In this document: positions 16,089 to 24,739 of the stretch, piece by piece | Position numbering within the stretch: the first letter of the stretch is position 1 | Layout of the letters: the number at the start of each line of letters is the position of its first letter | Assembly: GCA_029866155.1 (NCBI GenBank) | Contig: JARWZW010000070.1 | Location: 1 to 33,838, forward strand | DNA length: 33,838 bases | Direction: 5' to 3' | Source of the DNA: Caulobacter sp. | Lineage (GTDB): Bacteria > Pseudomonadota > Alphaproteobacteria > Caulobacterales > Caulobacteraceae | Position numbers and translations under genes: made by a program | The notes under the pieces: model-generated | The model's input: only the letters and a program-made list of their open reading frames with translations | Database searches by the model: none | Told to the model about the DNA's origin: nothing

Positions 16089-16749
16089 GGTATGCGCTCC
16101 TGATCTGCACGATCCGGCCATCCGGGTCGCTGAGGCTTTGAATGAGTTCGGCGTCGAGCTTCCAGTCCAGTCGCGCCTCGTCCAGCTCCTCCTGGGCGCT
16201 GCGCCCTTTGAGGAACAGGCCCATGGCCCCGGACTTGAAACAGGGCTGGGCGAAGGTCAGGAGCCTGGGCAGGGCGGCGACAGCCCGGGCCGTCACCACA
16301 TCCACAGTCAGGCGGACAGATTCGGCTCGATCATTGATGACTTCCGCCGGCAGATCCAGGGCCTCGACCACCGCCTCGAGAAACCGGCAACGCTTGGCAA
16401 GGCTTTCGACCAGATGGATTCTTGCACCCGGCCGGCCACGGAGCAGGATCGCCAGGATCAGGCCCGGCAGTCCAGCCCCCGTTCCGAGATCGGCCCAGCG
16501 CAGGGCATCCGGCGCCAGTCGCAGAAGCTGGGCGCTGTCCAGGGCGTGGCGGGGCCAGAAACTGGCCATGGCCGAGGGGCCGACCAGGTTCAGCCGGCCG
16601 TTCCAGTCTTCCAGCATGGACCGGTAACGCTCCAGATCGGCCATCTGGGTTTCGGTCGCGGCCATCGCCCCCTGGAATGCAGCCGCGTCGGAGGCCGGCG
16701 GGTGAGCGTCCTGCGGCTTGGCGTCAGGCGGCATGGGCGCGCCGGACAT
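16072..16749 (-). CDS. rsmG: 16S rRNA m7G527 methyltransferase RsmG
   Basis: A 225-residue SAM-dependent methyltransferase (old name GidB) that modifies G527 of 16S rRNA in the 530 loop. The SAM motif [16 protein letters not shown] is at about 85-100, after [27 protein letters not shown] and [11 protein letters not shown] follow, all standard. The first 30 residues are Pro/Ala-rich and probably dispensable, so a later start at an internal Met (30 or 36) cannot be excluded. It overlaps mnmG by 26 bp upstream and parA by 17 bp downstream, the usual alphaproteobacterial order mnmG-rsmG-parA-parB. Confidence 0.95.
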   Translation of the reverse strand: MSGAPMPPDAKPQDAHPPASDAAAFQGAMAATETQMADLERYRSMLEDWNGRLNLVGPSAMASFWPRHALDSAQLLRLAPDALRWADLGTGAGLPGLILAILLRGRPGARIHLVESLAKRCRFLEAVVEALDLPAEVINDRAESVRLTVDVVTARAVAALPRLLTFAQPCFKSGAMGLFLKGRSAQEELDEARLDWKLDAELIQSLSDPDGRIVQIRSAYRVPRR

Positions 16750-18577
16750 GGGCCAACAGGGCGGTGATGGCGCCAGGGGTCACGCCCTCGATCCGCGCCG
16801 CCTGACCAAGGGTCTGGGGACGGACCCGGATGAGCTTTTCCCGAACTTCATTGGACAGGCCGCCAATCACCGAGAAGTCGAGATCGCTCGGAAGACGAAG
16901 GTCCTCGTCCCGGCGGAAGGCGTCGACATCGGCCTGCTGGCGATCAAGATAGCCGCTATAGGCGGCGTCGATCTCGATCTGCTCGCGAACGACTGGCGAC
17001 CAGCCGGCGATGGCCGGCCAGAGTGTTGCGAGGCGCTGAAGCGTGACATCCGGATAGGCCAGCAGCTGGACCAGGTTTCGGCGCTGACCATCGGCCTTGA
17101 CGGCCAGGCCCTGACGGGCGGCTTCGGCCGGGGTCAGGCTGTGGCTGGCGGAAAAGTCCCTGGCCTCGGCCAGCTGCCCTTGTTTCACGTGAAACACTGC
17201 AGCCCGCTCCCTGCCGATCAGACCGAGCGACTCGCCTCGTGCGGTCAGGCGCTGGTCGGCATTGTCAGCCCGCAGGATGAGCCGAAACTCGGCCCGACTG
17301 GTGAACATCCGATAAGGCTCGGTCACGCCGCGCGTCACCAGATCGTCGATCATGACCCCGATATAGGCCTCATCACGACCAAAACTGACCGGATCACCGC
17401 CTGCTGCCCGATTCGCCGCATTGAGACCGGCGACCAGGCCCTGGGCTGCAGCCTCCTCATAACCGGTCGTTCCGTTGATCTGGCCGGCCAGGAACAGGCC
17501 GGGCAAACGCTTGACCTCCAGGGCCGGGGTCAGCTCCCGGGGATCTACATAGTCATACTCGATGGCGTAGCCGGGCCGCAGGATGACCACGGATTCAAGC
17601 CCCGGAATCGTCCGCAGAAACAGGGACTGGGTTTCCTCGGACACCGAGGTCGACACACCATTGGGATAGACCGTGTGATCGTCCAGGCCTTCAGGCTCAA
17701 GGAACACCTGATGGCTGGTCTTGTCGGCGAAACGGACCACCTTGTCTTCGATCGAAGGACAGTAACGGGGGCCAATCCCGGTCGCCCGACCGCCATAGAC
17801 GGCGGACTCATTGAGCCGCTCGGCGATGATCCTGTGGGTCTCGGCGGTCGTATAGGTAATGCCGCACTGGATTTGCGGGACCGTGATCCGGTCCGTCAGG
17901 AATGAGAAAGGCGTCGGCTCCGCGTCCGCGTCCTGCATCTCGAGCCGGTCCCAGCCGATCGTCCGGCCATCGAGCCGGGCCGGCGTTCCGGTCTTGAGTC
18001 GCCCCATGGCCAGGTTGCTGCCATAGAGCCGATCGGACAGACCGATGGAAGGCGCGTCACCGACCCGGCCTGCCGCGATCCGCTGTTCACCCAGGTGAAT
18101 GACGCCCTTCAGAAAAGTGCCGGTGGTCAGGACGACGCTGGCCGCCCGCCAGGTCCGGCCCGAGGCTCCGACCGCCCCGACCACGATGCCGGACTCGACC
18201 AGCAGATCCTCGACGGCCTCGGCCTCAAGGGTCAGGTTGGGTGTGGCGCCCAGCTCGGCCTGCATGGCCTGGCGATAGAGTTTCCGGTCGATCTGGGAGC
18301 GGGGCCCCCTCACCGCCGGCCCCTTGGACCGGTTGAGCATGCGGAACTGGATCCCTGCCTGGTCCGCCATCCGGCCCATGACCCCGTCCAGAGCGTCGAT
18401 CTCCCGCACCAGATGACCCTTGCCAAGACCGCCAATGGCCGGGTTGCAGCTCATTTCCCCGATGGTTTCCAGTTTGTGGGTCAGGAGAAGGGTCCGGGCG
18501 CCGAGGCGCGCAGAGGCGGCAGCGGCCTCGCAGCCGGCATGTCCGCCACCGATCACAATCACGTCCCAGGAGGCCAT
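16724..18577 (-). CDS. mnmG: tRNA uridine 5-carboxymethylaminomethyl enzyme MnmG
   Basis: A 617-residue FAD protein (GidA) which with the GTPase MnmE installs the cmnm5 or nm5 group on wobble U34. The FAD site [16 protein letters not shown] is at 4-19; [26 protein letters not shown] and GRLKTGTP follow, and the C-terminal helical domain contains [15 protein letters not shown] for MnmE binding. ATG 18577 ([10 protein letters not shown]) is chosen over an upstream TTG because it fits the family. The codons for VFHVKQ near residue 463 contain a complete parS palindrome (17181-17196). The 163-bp gap before it, carrying two more parS sites, should hold the operon promoter. Confidence 0.97.
   Translation of the reverse strand: MASWDVIVIGGGHAGCEAAAASARLGARTLLLTHKLETIGEMSCNPAIGGLGKGHLVREIDALDGVMGRMADQAGIQFRMLNRSKGPAVRGPRSQIDRKLYRQAMQAELGATPNLTLEAEAVEDLLVESGIVVGAVGASGRTWRAASVVLTTGTFLKGVIHLGEQRIAAGRVGDAPSIGLSDRLYGSNLAMGRLKTGTPARLDGRTIGWDRLEMQDADAEPTPFSFLTDRITVPQIQCGITYTTAETHRIIAERLNESAVYGGRATGIGPRYCPSIEDKVVRFADKTSHQVFLEPEGLDDHTVYPNGVSTSVSEETQSLFLRTIPGLESVVILRPGYAIEYDYVDPRELTPALEVKRLPGLFLAGQINGTTGYEEAAAQGLVAGLNAANRAAGGDPVSFGRDEAYIGVMIDDLVTRGVTEPYRMFTSRAEFRLILRADNADQRLTARGESLGLIGRERAAVFHVKQGQLAEARDFSASHSLTPAEAARQGLAVKADGQRRNLVQLLAYPDVTLQRLATLWPAIAGWSPVVREQIEIDAAYSGYLDRQQADVDAFRRDEDLRLPSDLDFSVIGGLSNEVREKLIRVRPQTLGQAARIEGVTPGAITALLAHVRRAHAA
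17181..17196. other. parS: parS site inside mnmG
   Basis: TGTTTCACGTGAAACA, a perfect 16-bp palindrome equal to the widespread parS consensus (one base from the Bacillus form). It lies in the mnmG reading frame, where it encodes most of VFHVKQ. ParB should nucleate here. Confidence 0.93.
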
Positions 18578-18673
18578 CAACCACTCAAACAACAAAACCC
18601 CCGGGGTCGGGGGCGGTGAGCGGCCTTATAGCAAGGCCCCGGAGACGGCGCCATGCCGTAGCGAGCCAGCCAT

Positions 18674-18689
18674 TGTTTCACGTGAAACA
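18674..18689. other. parS: parS site upstream of mnmG
   Basis: Second exact copy of TGTTTCACGTGAAACA, in the 163-bp gap between mnmE and mnmG, 97 bp before the mnmG start. ParB bound here could also affect transcription of mnmG-rsmG-parA-parB. Confidence 0.94.
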
Positions 18690-18722
18690 GCGGCCCTGAA
18701 CCATCACCGATCCACGCCCAAC

Positions 18723-18738
18723 TGTTTCACGTGAAACA
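18723..18738. other. parS: parS site next to mnmE stop
   Basis: Third exact copy of TGTTTCACGTGAAACA, 33 bp from the second and ending 2 bp before the mnmE stop codon (18741-18743). The spacing of starts, 49 bp, puts the two sites roughly five helical turns apart. Confidence 0.94.
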
Positions 18739-18740
18739 CA

Positions 18741-20078
18741 TCATTTGCCTATGCAGAAGCTGGAGAACACTACATCCAGTATGTCCTCGGCCCCGATCCG
18801 GCCCGTGACCCGCGCCAGAGCCCGGCTTGCGAGCCGAACATTTTCCGCCGCCAGCTCGACGGCGGGCTCCAAATCGACGAGCGCAGCCGCCAGTCTGGAA
18901 CCCGCCGCCTCCAGGCTCTCGCTATGACGAAGCCGCGTGGCCAGGGGAAACTCCCCGCCGGACAGGGCGGCGACCACCCTCCCCGCCAGGGCCGACCGAA
19001 GACCCGGCATCCCCTTTCCCGTGCGAAGGCTCACCGCCACGCCTTCCAAGCCCGTCGCCCTGGCGCCAGCCGCATCCCCCCCCTCCGCCAGGTCTGCCTT
19101 GTTGAGCGCCAGCAGATCCTCCGGCCTGGCCAGGCCCCGCGCCTGCCGCCAGTCTCCCTCCCCGGCAGACCCGTCCACGACCCAGACCCTCAGATCAGCC
19201 GACTCCGCCCAGGCCCTGGCCCGCCGGACCCCTTCGATCTCGATCGGGTCCAGCGAGTCCCTCAGACCGGCCGTATCCGCCAGCAGGACCCGGTACCCCT
19301 CCAGCACCATGGGAACCTCGATGACATCCCGGGTTGTTCCGGGGGTCGGGGTGACGATCGCCGCGTCCCGCCCGGCGAGCGCGTTGAGCAGGGAGCTCTT
19401 TCCAGCGTTGGGCGCCCCGATCAGGGCGATGCGAAACCCCTCCCTGACTCGCTGGCCACGCCGGCCATCCGCCAGGGCTGCGGCGATCTCCCGTTCCAGT
19501 CCTTCAAGGATCGGCCTGGCCCGGCCTGCCACATCCGCTGGGAGTTCCTCGTCCGGAAAATCCACCGCCGCCTCGAGCATGGCCAGGGCCTGGATCAGGC
19601 CCGCCCGCCAGGCCTCGTAGCGGTCCGACAGGGCCCCGCCCAGCTGGCCAACCGCCTGACGCGCCTGGGCCCGGGTCTCGGCGTCAACCATGTCGGCGAC
19701 GGCCTCGGCCTGGGCCAGGTCCAGTCGCCCGTTCTCGAAGGCCCGGCGGGTAAACTCTCCCGGCTCGGCCAGTCTCAGGCCCAGATCCGCCAGGGCCTGG
19801 AGAACGGATTCCACAATGGCCACCCCGCCATGCAGGTGCAGCTCAGCACTGTCCTCGCCGGTATAGCTGGCCGGCCCGGGGCTCCAGATTACCAGGGCTT
19901 CGTCAAGAATCTCGCCCTGCCGGTCCTTGAGCCGGCGCAGACTGGCCCGGCGAGCGGGCGGTGGGGCCCGCCCCGTCAGGCTGGTCACGGCCGGACCGGA
20001 CCGCGGCCCGGACAGGCGCACGACCGCCACCGCCGCCCGACCGGGCGCGGTGGCCAGGGCAAAGATGGTCGGACTCAT
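18741..20078 (-). CDS. mnmE: tRNA modification GTPase MnmE
   Basis: A 445-residue potassium-activated GTPase partner of MnmG (TrmE/ThdF). The N-terminal tetrahydrofolate-binding domain starts [20 protein letters not shown] and contains the formyl-THF region [15 protein letters not shown] and [20 protein letters not shown] at 105-124. The G domain is complete: G1 GAPNAGKSS at 221-229, G2/G3 TPGTTRD and DTAG (268-271), G4 NKAD. The catalytic Cys is in the family-end CIGK at 442-445. It overlaps the DUF6489 gene by the ATGA tetranucleotide at 20075-20078. Confidence 0.97.
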   Translation of the reverse strand: MSPTIFALATAPGRAAVAVVRLSGPRSGPAVTSLTGRAPPPARRASLRRLKDRQGEILDEALVIWSPGPASYTGEDSAELHLHGGVAIVESVLQALADLGLRLAEPGEFTRRAFENGRLDLAQAEAVADMVDAETRAQARQAVGQLGGALSDRYEAWRAGLIQALAMLEAAVDFPDEELPADVAGRARPILEGLEREIAAALADGRRGQRVREGFRIALIGAPNAGKSSLLNALAGRDAAIVTPTPGTTRDVIEVPMVLEGYRVLLADTAGLRDSLDPIEIEGVRRARAWAESADLRVWVVDGSAGEGDWRQARGLARPEDLLALNKADLAEGGDAAGARATGLEGVAVSLRTGKGMPGLRSALAGRVVAALSGGEFPLATRLRHSESLEAAGSRLAAALVDLEPAVELAAENVRLASRALARVTGRIGAEDILDVVFSSFCIGK

Positions 20079-20326
20079 TTGGTCTTGGCGCCGCCCATGG
20101 CCGAGGAGGCCGCCGCCGTCATCAGTTTGCGAAACTGATCCTGGGCGCCCATGCCCAGGGCCATCCAGTTCTTCATCAGCTCGTCCGGCGCCAGGGCCGC
20201 CATATTGGCGTCCATCCGGCGCTGCATCTCCGCCACCATGTGCTCGTTCAGGGCGGTGACATCCGGCAGTCCCAGAAAGGCCCTGGCCTCAACGGCGGAG
20301 CAGTCAATCTCGACGGTAACCTTCAT
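20075..20326 (-). CDS. DUF6489 small protein
   Basis: An 83-residue acidic/helical protein beginning [20 protein letters not shown], then [20 protein letters not shown] and a C-terminal segment with [20 protein letters not shown]. This matches the short DUF6489 family often found just upstream of mnmE in Caulobacterales and Sphingomonadales. Function is unknown; it resembles the helical tail of phasin-like polyhydroxyalkanoate proteins in composition, which is only a hint. It is the first gene of the minus-strand block, overlapping mnmE by 4 bp; the operon promoter should lie in 20327-20482. Confidence 0.8.
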   Translation of the reverse strand: MKVTVEIDCSAVEARAFLGLPDVTALNEHMVAEMQRRMDANMAALAPDELMKNWMALGMGAQDQFRKLMTAAASSAMGGAKTK

Positions 20327-20482
20327 GATCAGACTTTCTGTCAGGCCCCCCACAGCTTTGTCATTGGACGTGACACGGGTGGCGGTTAAGTGCGGTCTAG
20401 CGGCGAATGGTCCAGGGCTTGATGCAAGGTTTGCAACCCTTGGCCCCGCCAGGGATTCTGACTGATTGCACGGGAGATGACC

Positions 20483-21181
20483 ATGAGCGGCGAACGCCTC
20501 ACCATCAAGACGCCAGACGGCGAGTTTTCGGCCTATGTGGCCCGGCCGGCCGCCGCTTCGGCGCCGGTCATCCTGGTCATCCAGGAAATCTTCGGGGTCA
20601 ACAAGGTCATGCGGGATCTGGCGGATCAATATGCCGCCGAAGGCTACCTGGCCGTCTGTCCGGACCTGTTCTGGAGGATCGAACCGGGCATCGACATCAC
20701 CGACCAGTCCGAAGCCGAATGGAAGCGGGCCTTCGAACTGTTCAACGCCTTTGATGTCGAGACCGGGATTGAAGACATCGCGGCCGTCATCGCCCAGGTT
20801 CGCGGCATGACGGGGTCCAGCGGAAAGGTCGGCGCCGTGGGCTACTGCCTTGGCGGCCTTCTGGCCTTTCTCACCGCCACCCGCACCGATGCGGACGCCG
20901 CCGTCAGCTACTACGGGGTCGGTATCGAGAAATACCTCGCCGAGAGCGAAAAGCTCACCCGCCCCCTGATGCTGCATATCGCCGGCGAGGACGGTTTCGT
21001 CCCCAAGGAGGCCCAGGCCCTGATCCACCAGGAACTGGACAACCAGACCCAGATCCAGATTCACGACTATCCCGGCCGGGATCACGCCTTCGCCCGTCAG
21101 GGCGGTGAACATTTCGATGGGCCCGACGCCTCCCGCGCCAACCAGCGCAGCCTCGACTTCTTCAAGCAGGCCCTGGTCTGA
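20483..21181 (+). CDS. Dienelactone hydrolase family protein
   Basis: A 232-residue alpha/beta hydrolase. The dienelactone-hydrolase triad is visible: nucleophile Cys in GAVGYCLGGLLAF, Asp in AGEDGFVP, His in PGRDHAFAR, and the activating Glu in VIQEIFGVN. Biochemically the family opens dienelactone in chloroaromatic breakdown, but many genomic copies are general ester hydrolases, and no aromatic pathway is nearby. ATG 20483 is preferred over 20477 because GGGAG (20472-20476) is 6 bases before the former and abuts the latter. It shares one base with the following quinone oxidoreductase gene (TGATG), so the two form an operon. Confidence 0.9.
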   Translation: MSGERLTIKTPDGEFSAYVARPAAASAPVILVIQEIFGVNKVMRDLADQYAAEGYLAVCPDLFWRIEPGIDITDQSEAEWKRAFELFNAFDVETGIEDIAAVIAQVRGMTGSSGKVGAVGYCLGGLLAFLTATRTDADAAVSYYGVGIEKYLAESEKLTRPLMLHIAGEDGFVPKEAQALIHQELDNQTQIQIHDYPGRDHAFARQGGEHFDGPDASRANQRSLDFFKQALV

Positions 21182-22152
21182 TGCTGGCCATCCAGGCGGA
21201 ACGGGCCGGCGGGCCCGAGGTCCTGTCGGTGGTCGACCGACCGGAGCCGGAGCCCGGCCCCGGCCAGATCCTCATTCGCCATGAGGCCATCGGGCTGAAC
21301 TTCATCGACACCTATCAACGGTCGGGCCTCTATCCGATCCCCTTTCCCAGCATCCTGGGGCTTGAGGGCGCCGGCCTGGTCGAGGCGGTTGGCGAAGGCG
21401 TGACAAGGTTCAGGCCCGGCGACAGGGCCGGATATGCCTCGGGTCCCCTGGGCGCCTACAGCGAGGCCCATGTGGTTCCGGCCAGCCGGGCGGTCAGGTT
21501 GCCGGATGGCCTGGACAGCCGCACGGCGGCGGCCGTCATGCTGAAGGGGATGACAGCAGAGTTCCTGGTTCGCCGCTGTTTTCCGGTGGCCTCCGGGGAT
21601 GCGGTCCTGATCCATGCGGCGGCCGGCGGCGTCGGACTGATCCTGGCCCAATGGGCCCGGTCCATCGGCGCCCGGGTTATCGGCACCGCAGGATCGGAAG
21701 CCAAGGCCGAGATGGCCCTCGCCCATGGCTGCGAGACGGTCATCCTCTATGACCGCGAGGACGTCGCCGCCAGGGTGAAGGCCCTGACCGACGGGGCGGG
21801 TGTCCGGGTCGTCTATGACGGTGTCGGCGCCGCTACCTTCGAGGGCAGTCTGGCAAGCCTTGGCCGCCGGGGCATGATGGTGTCCTACGGCAACGCCTCG
21901 GGACCGGCCCCGGCCGTGGAGCCCCTGAGGCTTTCGCGCGGCGGCTCGCTGTTCCTGACACGGCCTACCCTGTTTGACTATGTCGCCACGACCGAAGACC
22001 TGGACGACAGCGCCGCCGCCCTGTTCGGGGTGATCGGTTCGGGCGCGGTGAAAGTCTCCATCGGGGCCGAGTATCCCCTGGCCCAGACCCGCGCCGCCCA
22101 TGAGGCGATCGAGGCCCGCGGAACCACCGGATCAACCCTTCTGATCCCGTGA
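21181..22152 (+). CDS. qor: NADPH:quinone oxidoreductase, zinc-free MDR type
   Basis: A 323-residue medium-chain dehydrogenase/reductase close to E. coli Qor: GLNFIDTYQRSGLYPIPFPS at the substrate side, the Rossmann motif AAAGGVGLILAQWA near 141-154 and GTTGSTLLIP at the end. The structural and catalytic zinc Cys of alcohol dehydrogenases are absent, as expected for quinone reductases. It would reduce quinones or enones with NADPH in the cytosol. Start at ATG 21181 overlaps the hydrolase stop, so translation is coupled. Confidence 0.9.
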   Translation: MLAIQAERAGGPEVLSVVDRPEPEPGPGQILIRHEAIGLNFIDTYQRSGLYPIPFPSILGLEGAGLVEAVGEGVTRFRPGDRAGYASGPLGAYSEAHVVPASRAVRLPDGLDSRTAAAVMLKGMTAEFLVRRCFPVASGDAVLIHAAAGGVGLILAQWARSIGARVIGTAGSEAKAEMALAHGCETVILYDREDVAARVKALTDGAGVRVVYDGVGAATFEGSLASLGRRGMMVSYGNASGPAPAVEPLRLSRGGSLFLTRPTLFDYVATTEDLDDSAAALFGVIGSGAVKVSIGAEYPLAQTRAAHEAIEARGTTGSTLLIP

Positions 22153-22158
22153 TCCACG

Positions 22159-22194
22159 GCCCGCCAGGCTCCTGTCAAAAAGGGACTGGCGGGC
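22159..22194 (+). repeat. Hairpin after qor
   Basis: GCCCGCCAG (22159-22167) and CTGGCGGGC (22186-22194) form a perfect 9-bp stem, extended inside by TCC/GGA-type pairs, starting 6 bases after the qor stop. No T-run follows, so it may be a 3'-end protector more than a terminator. Confidence 0.5.
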
Positions 22195-22203
22195 AGGTCT
22201 GGC

Positions 22204-22219
22204 GGTCAGGGCCCTGACC
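22204..22219. repeat. 16-bp perfect palindrome between qor and GST gene
   Basis: GGTCAGGGCCCTGACC is exactly self-complementary over 16 bp. It lies in the 145-bp convergent gap between qor and the GST gene, so an operator role is unlikely; a terminator-like or structural role is possible. Confidence 0.4.
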
Positions 22220-22297
22220 TCCCGTTCCGGGGCCAGGGTCTACAGCCTGGAGCGTCGTTCAGTCCGACAAGCGCCTCACGCCTGTTGTGACCCTGGT

Positions 22298-22906
22298 TCA
22301 GGCCTTGGCCATCGCCGCCTGAAAGGCCGGACGGGCCTTCATCCGTTCAAAATAGGCGGCGACCGCCGGGCTGTAGTCCGGCGCCAGCTGCAGCAGGGTT
22401 CCCAGGTTAAGGGCATAGGCGACCGAGATATCGGCCAGGGTAAACCGTTCGGCCGCCAGGAACGCCTTGCCTTCCAGGGCCTGTTCCACCAGCACCAACC
22501 GCTCCAGAACCGCCGCCCGGGCATCGGCCAGAACCTTGGGGTCCCGGCCCTCGGCGGGTCCCAGCGCGTTCCGAACCATGGTCCCGACCGGGGGCATCAG
22601 GGTCGCCTCGCCGTACCAGAGCCATTGCAGATAATCGCCCCGGCCGGCTTCCCCGGCCTTCACCTGCAGATCGGTCGGGCCGAACCTGTCGGCGACATAC
22701 TCACAGATGGCCATGGACTCGAAGATCACCACATCCCCCTCCACCATGGTCGGGATCTGGCCCAGAGGGTTGACCGCAAGATAGTCAGGCTGGGCAGCCC
22801 GGGGGGGAAACTGCACCCGGACCGCCTCATAGGGCGCGCCCATCTCTTCCAGGGTCCAGAGCGCCCGGAGGGAGCGCGCGAAGGGTGCGAAATAGATCTT
22901 GAGCAT
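22298..22906 (-). CDS. Glutathione S-transferase
   Basis: A 202-residue cytosolic GST. The N-terminal thioredoxin-like domain (1-80) has MLKIYFAPFARSLRALWTLE, the cis-Pro LGQIPTMVEGD and FESMAICEYVADRFG (the ESxAI glutathione-binding stretch). The all-helical C-terminal domain contains FTLADISVAYAL, the conserved N-capping box. The class is not clear from motif reading; Ser or Tyr near the N-terminus may be the catalytic residue (FARSLR). Start at ATG 22906; single gene on its strand, 97 bp downstream of the smr stop. Confidence 0.9.
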   Translation of the reverse strand: MLKIYFAPFARSLRALWTLEEMGAPYEAVRVQFPPRAAQPDYLAVNPLGQIPTMVEGDVVIFESMAICEYVADRFGPTDLQVKAGEAGRGDYLQWLWYGEATLMPPVGTMVRNALGPAEGRDPKVLADARAAVLERLVLVEQALEGKAFLAAERFTLADISVAYALNLGTLLQLAPDYSPAVAAYFERMKARPAFQAAMAKA

Positions 22907-23003
22907 GATGATGTCCCCCGGAATGGATGCGGGTGCGAGGGTGCAGGCTCGCGGCTGGTTCCGCAAGCGCCTGATTGCCGGCCAGGACTTGCGAAACCAG
23001 AGG

Positions 23004-23543
23004 TCAGGCCGGCGGTGCCTTGAGGGCGACATAGAAGGCCCCCTCCCCGCCATGCCGGCGATGGGCCGCCTGGACTCCGGCGATCATGGGCCGCAGCACG
23101 GGCGACGCCAGCCATTCGGGCAGAAGGCGGCGGATCATGCCCTCGCCCTCGCGGCCCTTGCCGGTGATGACCAGCACCACCCGGTCACCCCGTCGCCAGG
23201 CCGCGACGACAAAACTCTCCAGGGAGGCCCGGGCCCGGTCCAGGGTCAGGCCATGGAGATCAATCCGGGCGGCAATGGGATCGCGTTCCCGAACCACCCG
23301 TCGGGCGCGACCTGGCTCCAGCCGGCCCGGCGCCGGCGGCAGGGGGGGCCTGGGCGCCACGACCCTGCCCGGTCCGGCTGAAGACAGGCCCGGCAGGGCC
23401 ACAGCCTCCCCGGCAGGCGCCGGAACCCCGGGCGGCGGCGGGGGAACCGGGCTGCGCGGAACGGCCCGTCCTGGCAGCGGCTTTACCGTCTCCGCCACCT
23501 GCGCCCAGAGATGCAGCTCTTCCGGCCGCGCCGTCCGCTTCAT
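23004..23543 (-). CDS. Smr-domain endonuclease-like protein
   Basis: A 179-residue protein with a Pro-rich disordered N-terminal half (residues 25-85) and a C-terminal Smr domain (about 92-176). The domain shows DLHGLTLDRARASLESFV, VVLVITGKGREGEG and MIRRLLPEWLAS, the DxHG and TGxG motifs of the MutS2/Smr nuclease fold. Stand-alone Smr proteins cleave RNA or branched DNA in some bacteria; its target here is unknown. ATG 23543 overlaps the mltA stop by 4 bp (ATGA), placing it last in a tim44-mltA-smr operon. Confidence 0.9.
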   Translation of the reverse strand: MKRTARPEELHLWAQVAETVKPLPGRAVPRSPVPPPPPGVPAPAGEAVALPGLSSAGPGRVVAPRPPLPPAPGRLEPGRARRVVRERDPIAARIDLHGLTLDRARASLESFVVAAWRRGDRVVLVITGKGREGEGMIRRLLPEWLASPVLRPMIAGVQAAHRRHGGEGAFYVALKAPPA

Positions 23544-24739
23544 GGCCCGGTCACGACCAGATCGGGAGCCGGAACCAGTCTCCAGAGCGCCAGGCCATGT
23601 TTCACCCGTCCCGCCTCGGCGCCGGGCGCATCGCCCCGGCCCATATAGAGATCGGCCCGGACAGGACCCCGGATCGCTCCGCCGGTGTCCAGGGCCGCAA
23701 CCAGTCTGCTGTAGCGTGGAAACGCCCCGGCCAGGGCCGGCGCCCGGCCATCCAGCCAGTAGAGGTCGCCATACTGGTGAAACAGCGGATCAACGGCGAT
23801 GGTCCGTCCTGCGGTCAGGGGAATGTTCCCCGCCCCGACCGGCTCGGTCCCGTCGTCATCCTCCATGCGGAAAAACACGTAGCGCGGATTCAGCCGCATG
23901 ATCGCATCAGCCTCGGGACCACGATGGGCCGCCAGCCAGGACCGGATGGCCTCGCCCGAGGTTCCGTCGGCCGGCAAAAGCCCCTGGTCCCGCATGGGGG
24001 TGGCGATTCCCTTGAAGGGCATGCCGTTGGTCGCGACAAAAACCGCCCGCTTGCGACGGCCATCCGGCAGGACGAGGGTCCCCGACCCCTGGATCTGCAG
24101 GAAGAACAGGTCCTCCGCCCGCATCCAGCCCAGGGGCTGGGTCTCTTCCCGGGCTTCGATCAGGCTGCGGTCATCATAGGGACGCCATTGGCCGTCGATC
24201 TGACGTCCCTCGCCCTTCCAGCCAGGACGGGCGGGATCCGGACGGGCGTCCGGCTGCTGCTCCAGATCGGCGGGCCGGGGACGCACCGGGGCGGTGAACT
24301 CGCCCGTGCGAAAGAACCGCACCTCGTACTGGGGGGAAAAATAGGCTGTCAGCAGGCCGCTCTCGCCCAGGGGCTGGGCGCGAAACAGGGTCTCCATAAG
24401 TCGCCGGGCATCCGGCGCCGTCAGGGGCCCGGCCGCCTGCGCCTGACCGCAGGCAAGCTCGAGGGCGGGCCTCGGCCTGTCCCGGCAGGTTGCCGCCACC
24501 AGAGCCAGGGCGGCGGCATGATCTTCGGTGTCCCATCCCGGAACCCTGTCGAGGGTGATCGGGGGGCGTGTTTCAGGATCCCTGGCGGGCGCGACCGGCT
24601 CCACCGGACCAGGCTCCGACGGGTCTCCGCCGGGGGCCGGCGCAGGTTCGGCGCCTGGCCCCGGGGCCGGGGTCACCGTTGCGCATCCGGTCAGGATTGC
24701 AGAGACGACCAGGGCCGCAACGACTGCCGCCCGCGACAT
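23540..24739 (-). CDS. mltA: Membrane-bound lytic transglycosylase MltA
   Basis: A 399-residue outer-membrane lipoprotein that cuts murein glycan strands. It has a lipoprotein signal with lipobox ILTGC near residue 19, a Pro/Gly-rich linker (about 25-60), the MltA barrel domain with GLLTAYFSPQYEVRFFRTGE and FFLQIQGSGTLVLPDG, and the 3D domain with the catalytic Asp in AALDTGGAIRGPVRADLYMG. The family catalytic pattern is intact. It overlaps the tim44-like gene by one base (TGATG at 24737-24741) and smr by four. Confidence 0.95.
   Translation of the reverse strand: MSRAAVVAALVVSAILTGCATVTPAPGPGAEPAPAPGGDPSEPGPVEPVAPARDPETRPPITLDRVPGWDTEDHAAALALVAATCRDRPRPALELACGQAQAAGPLTAPDARRLMETLFRAQPLGESGLLTAYFSPQYEVRFFRTGEFTAPVRPRPADLEQQPDARPDPARPGWKGEGRQIDGQWRPYDDRSLIEAREETQPLGWMRAEDLFFLQIQGSGTLVLPDGRRKRAVFVATNGMPFKGIATPMRDQGLLPADGTSGEAIRSWLAAHRGPEADAIMRLNPRYVFFRMEDDDGTEPVGAGNIPLTAGRTIAVDPLFHQYGDLYWLDGRAPALAGAFPRYSRLVAALDTGGAIRGPVRADLYMGRGDAPGAEAGRVKHGLALWRLVPAPDLVVTGP

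Noticed and set aside
14742..16103. 453-codon open frame on the plus strand over parA-parB
   Set aside because: Antisense to clear ParA and ParB; composition is that of a shadow frame, no motif.
16718..20138. Long plus-strand frames across mnmG and mnmE
   Set aside because: Antisense to complete tRNA-modification genes; low-complexity translations.
20075..21112. 345-codon minus-strand frame ending in the DUF6489 protein
   Set aside because: Only the last 83 residues (start 20326) look like protein; the rest is antisense to the dienelactone hydrolase.
23596..23606. TGTTTCAC half-site resembling parS in mltA
   Set aside because: The second half reads CCGTCCC; no palindrome.
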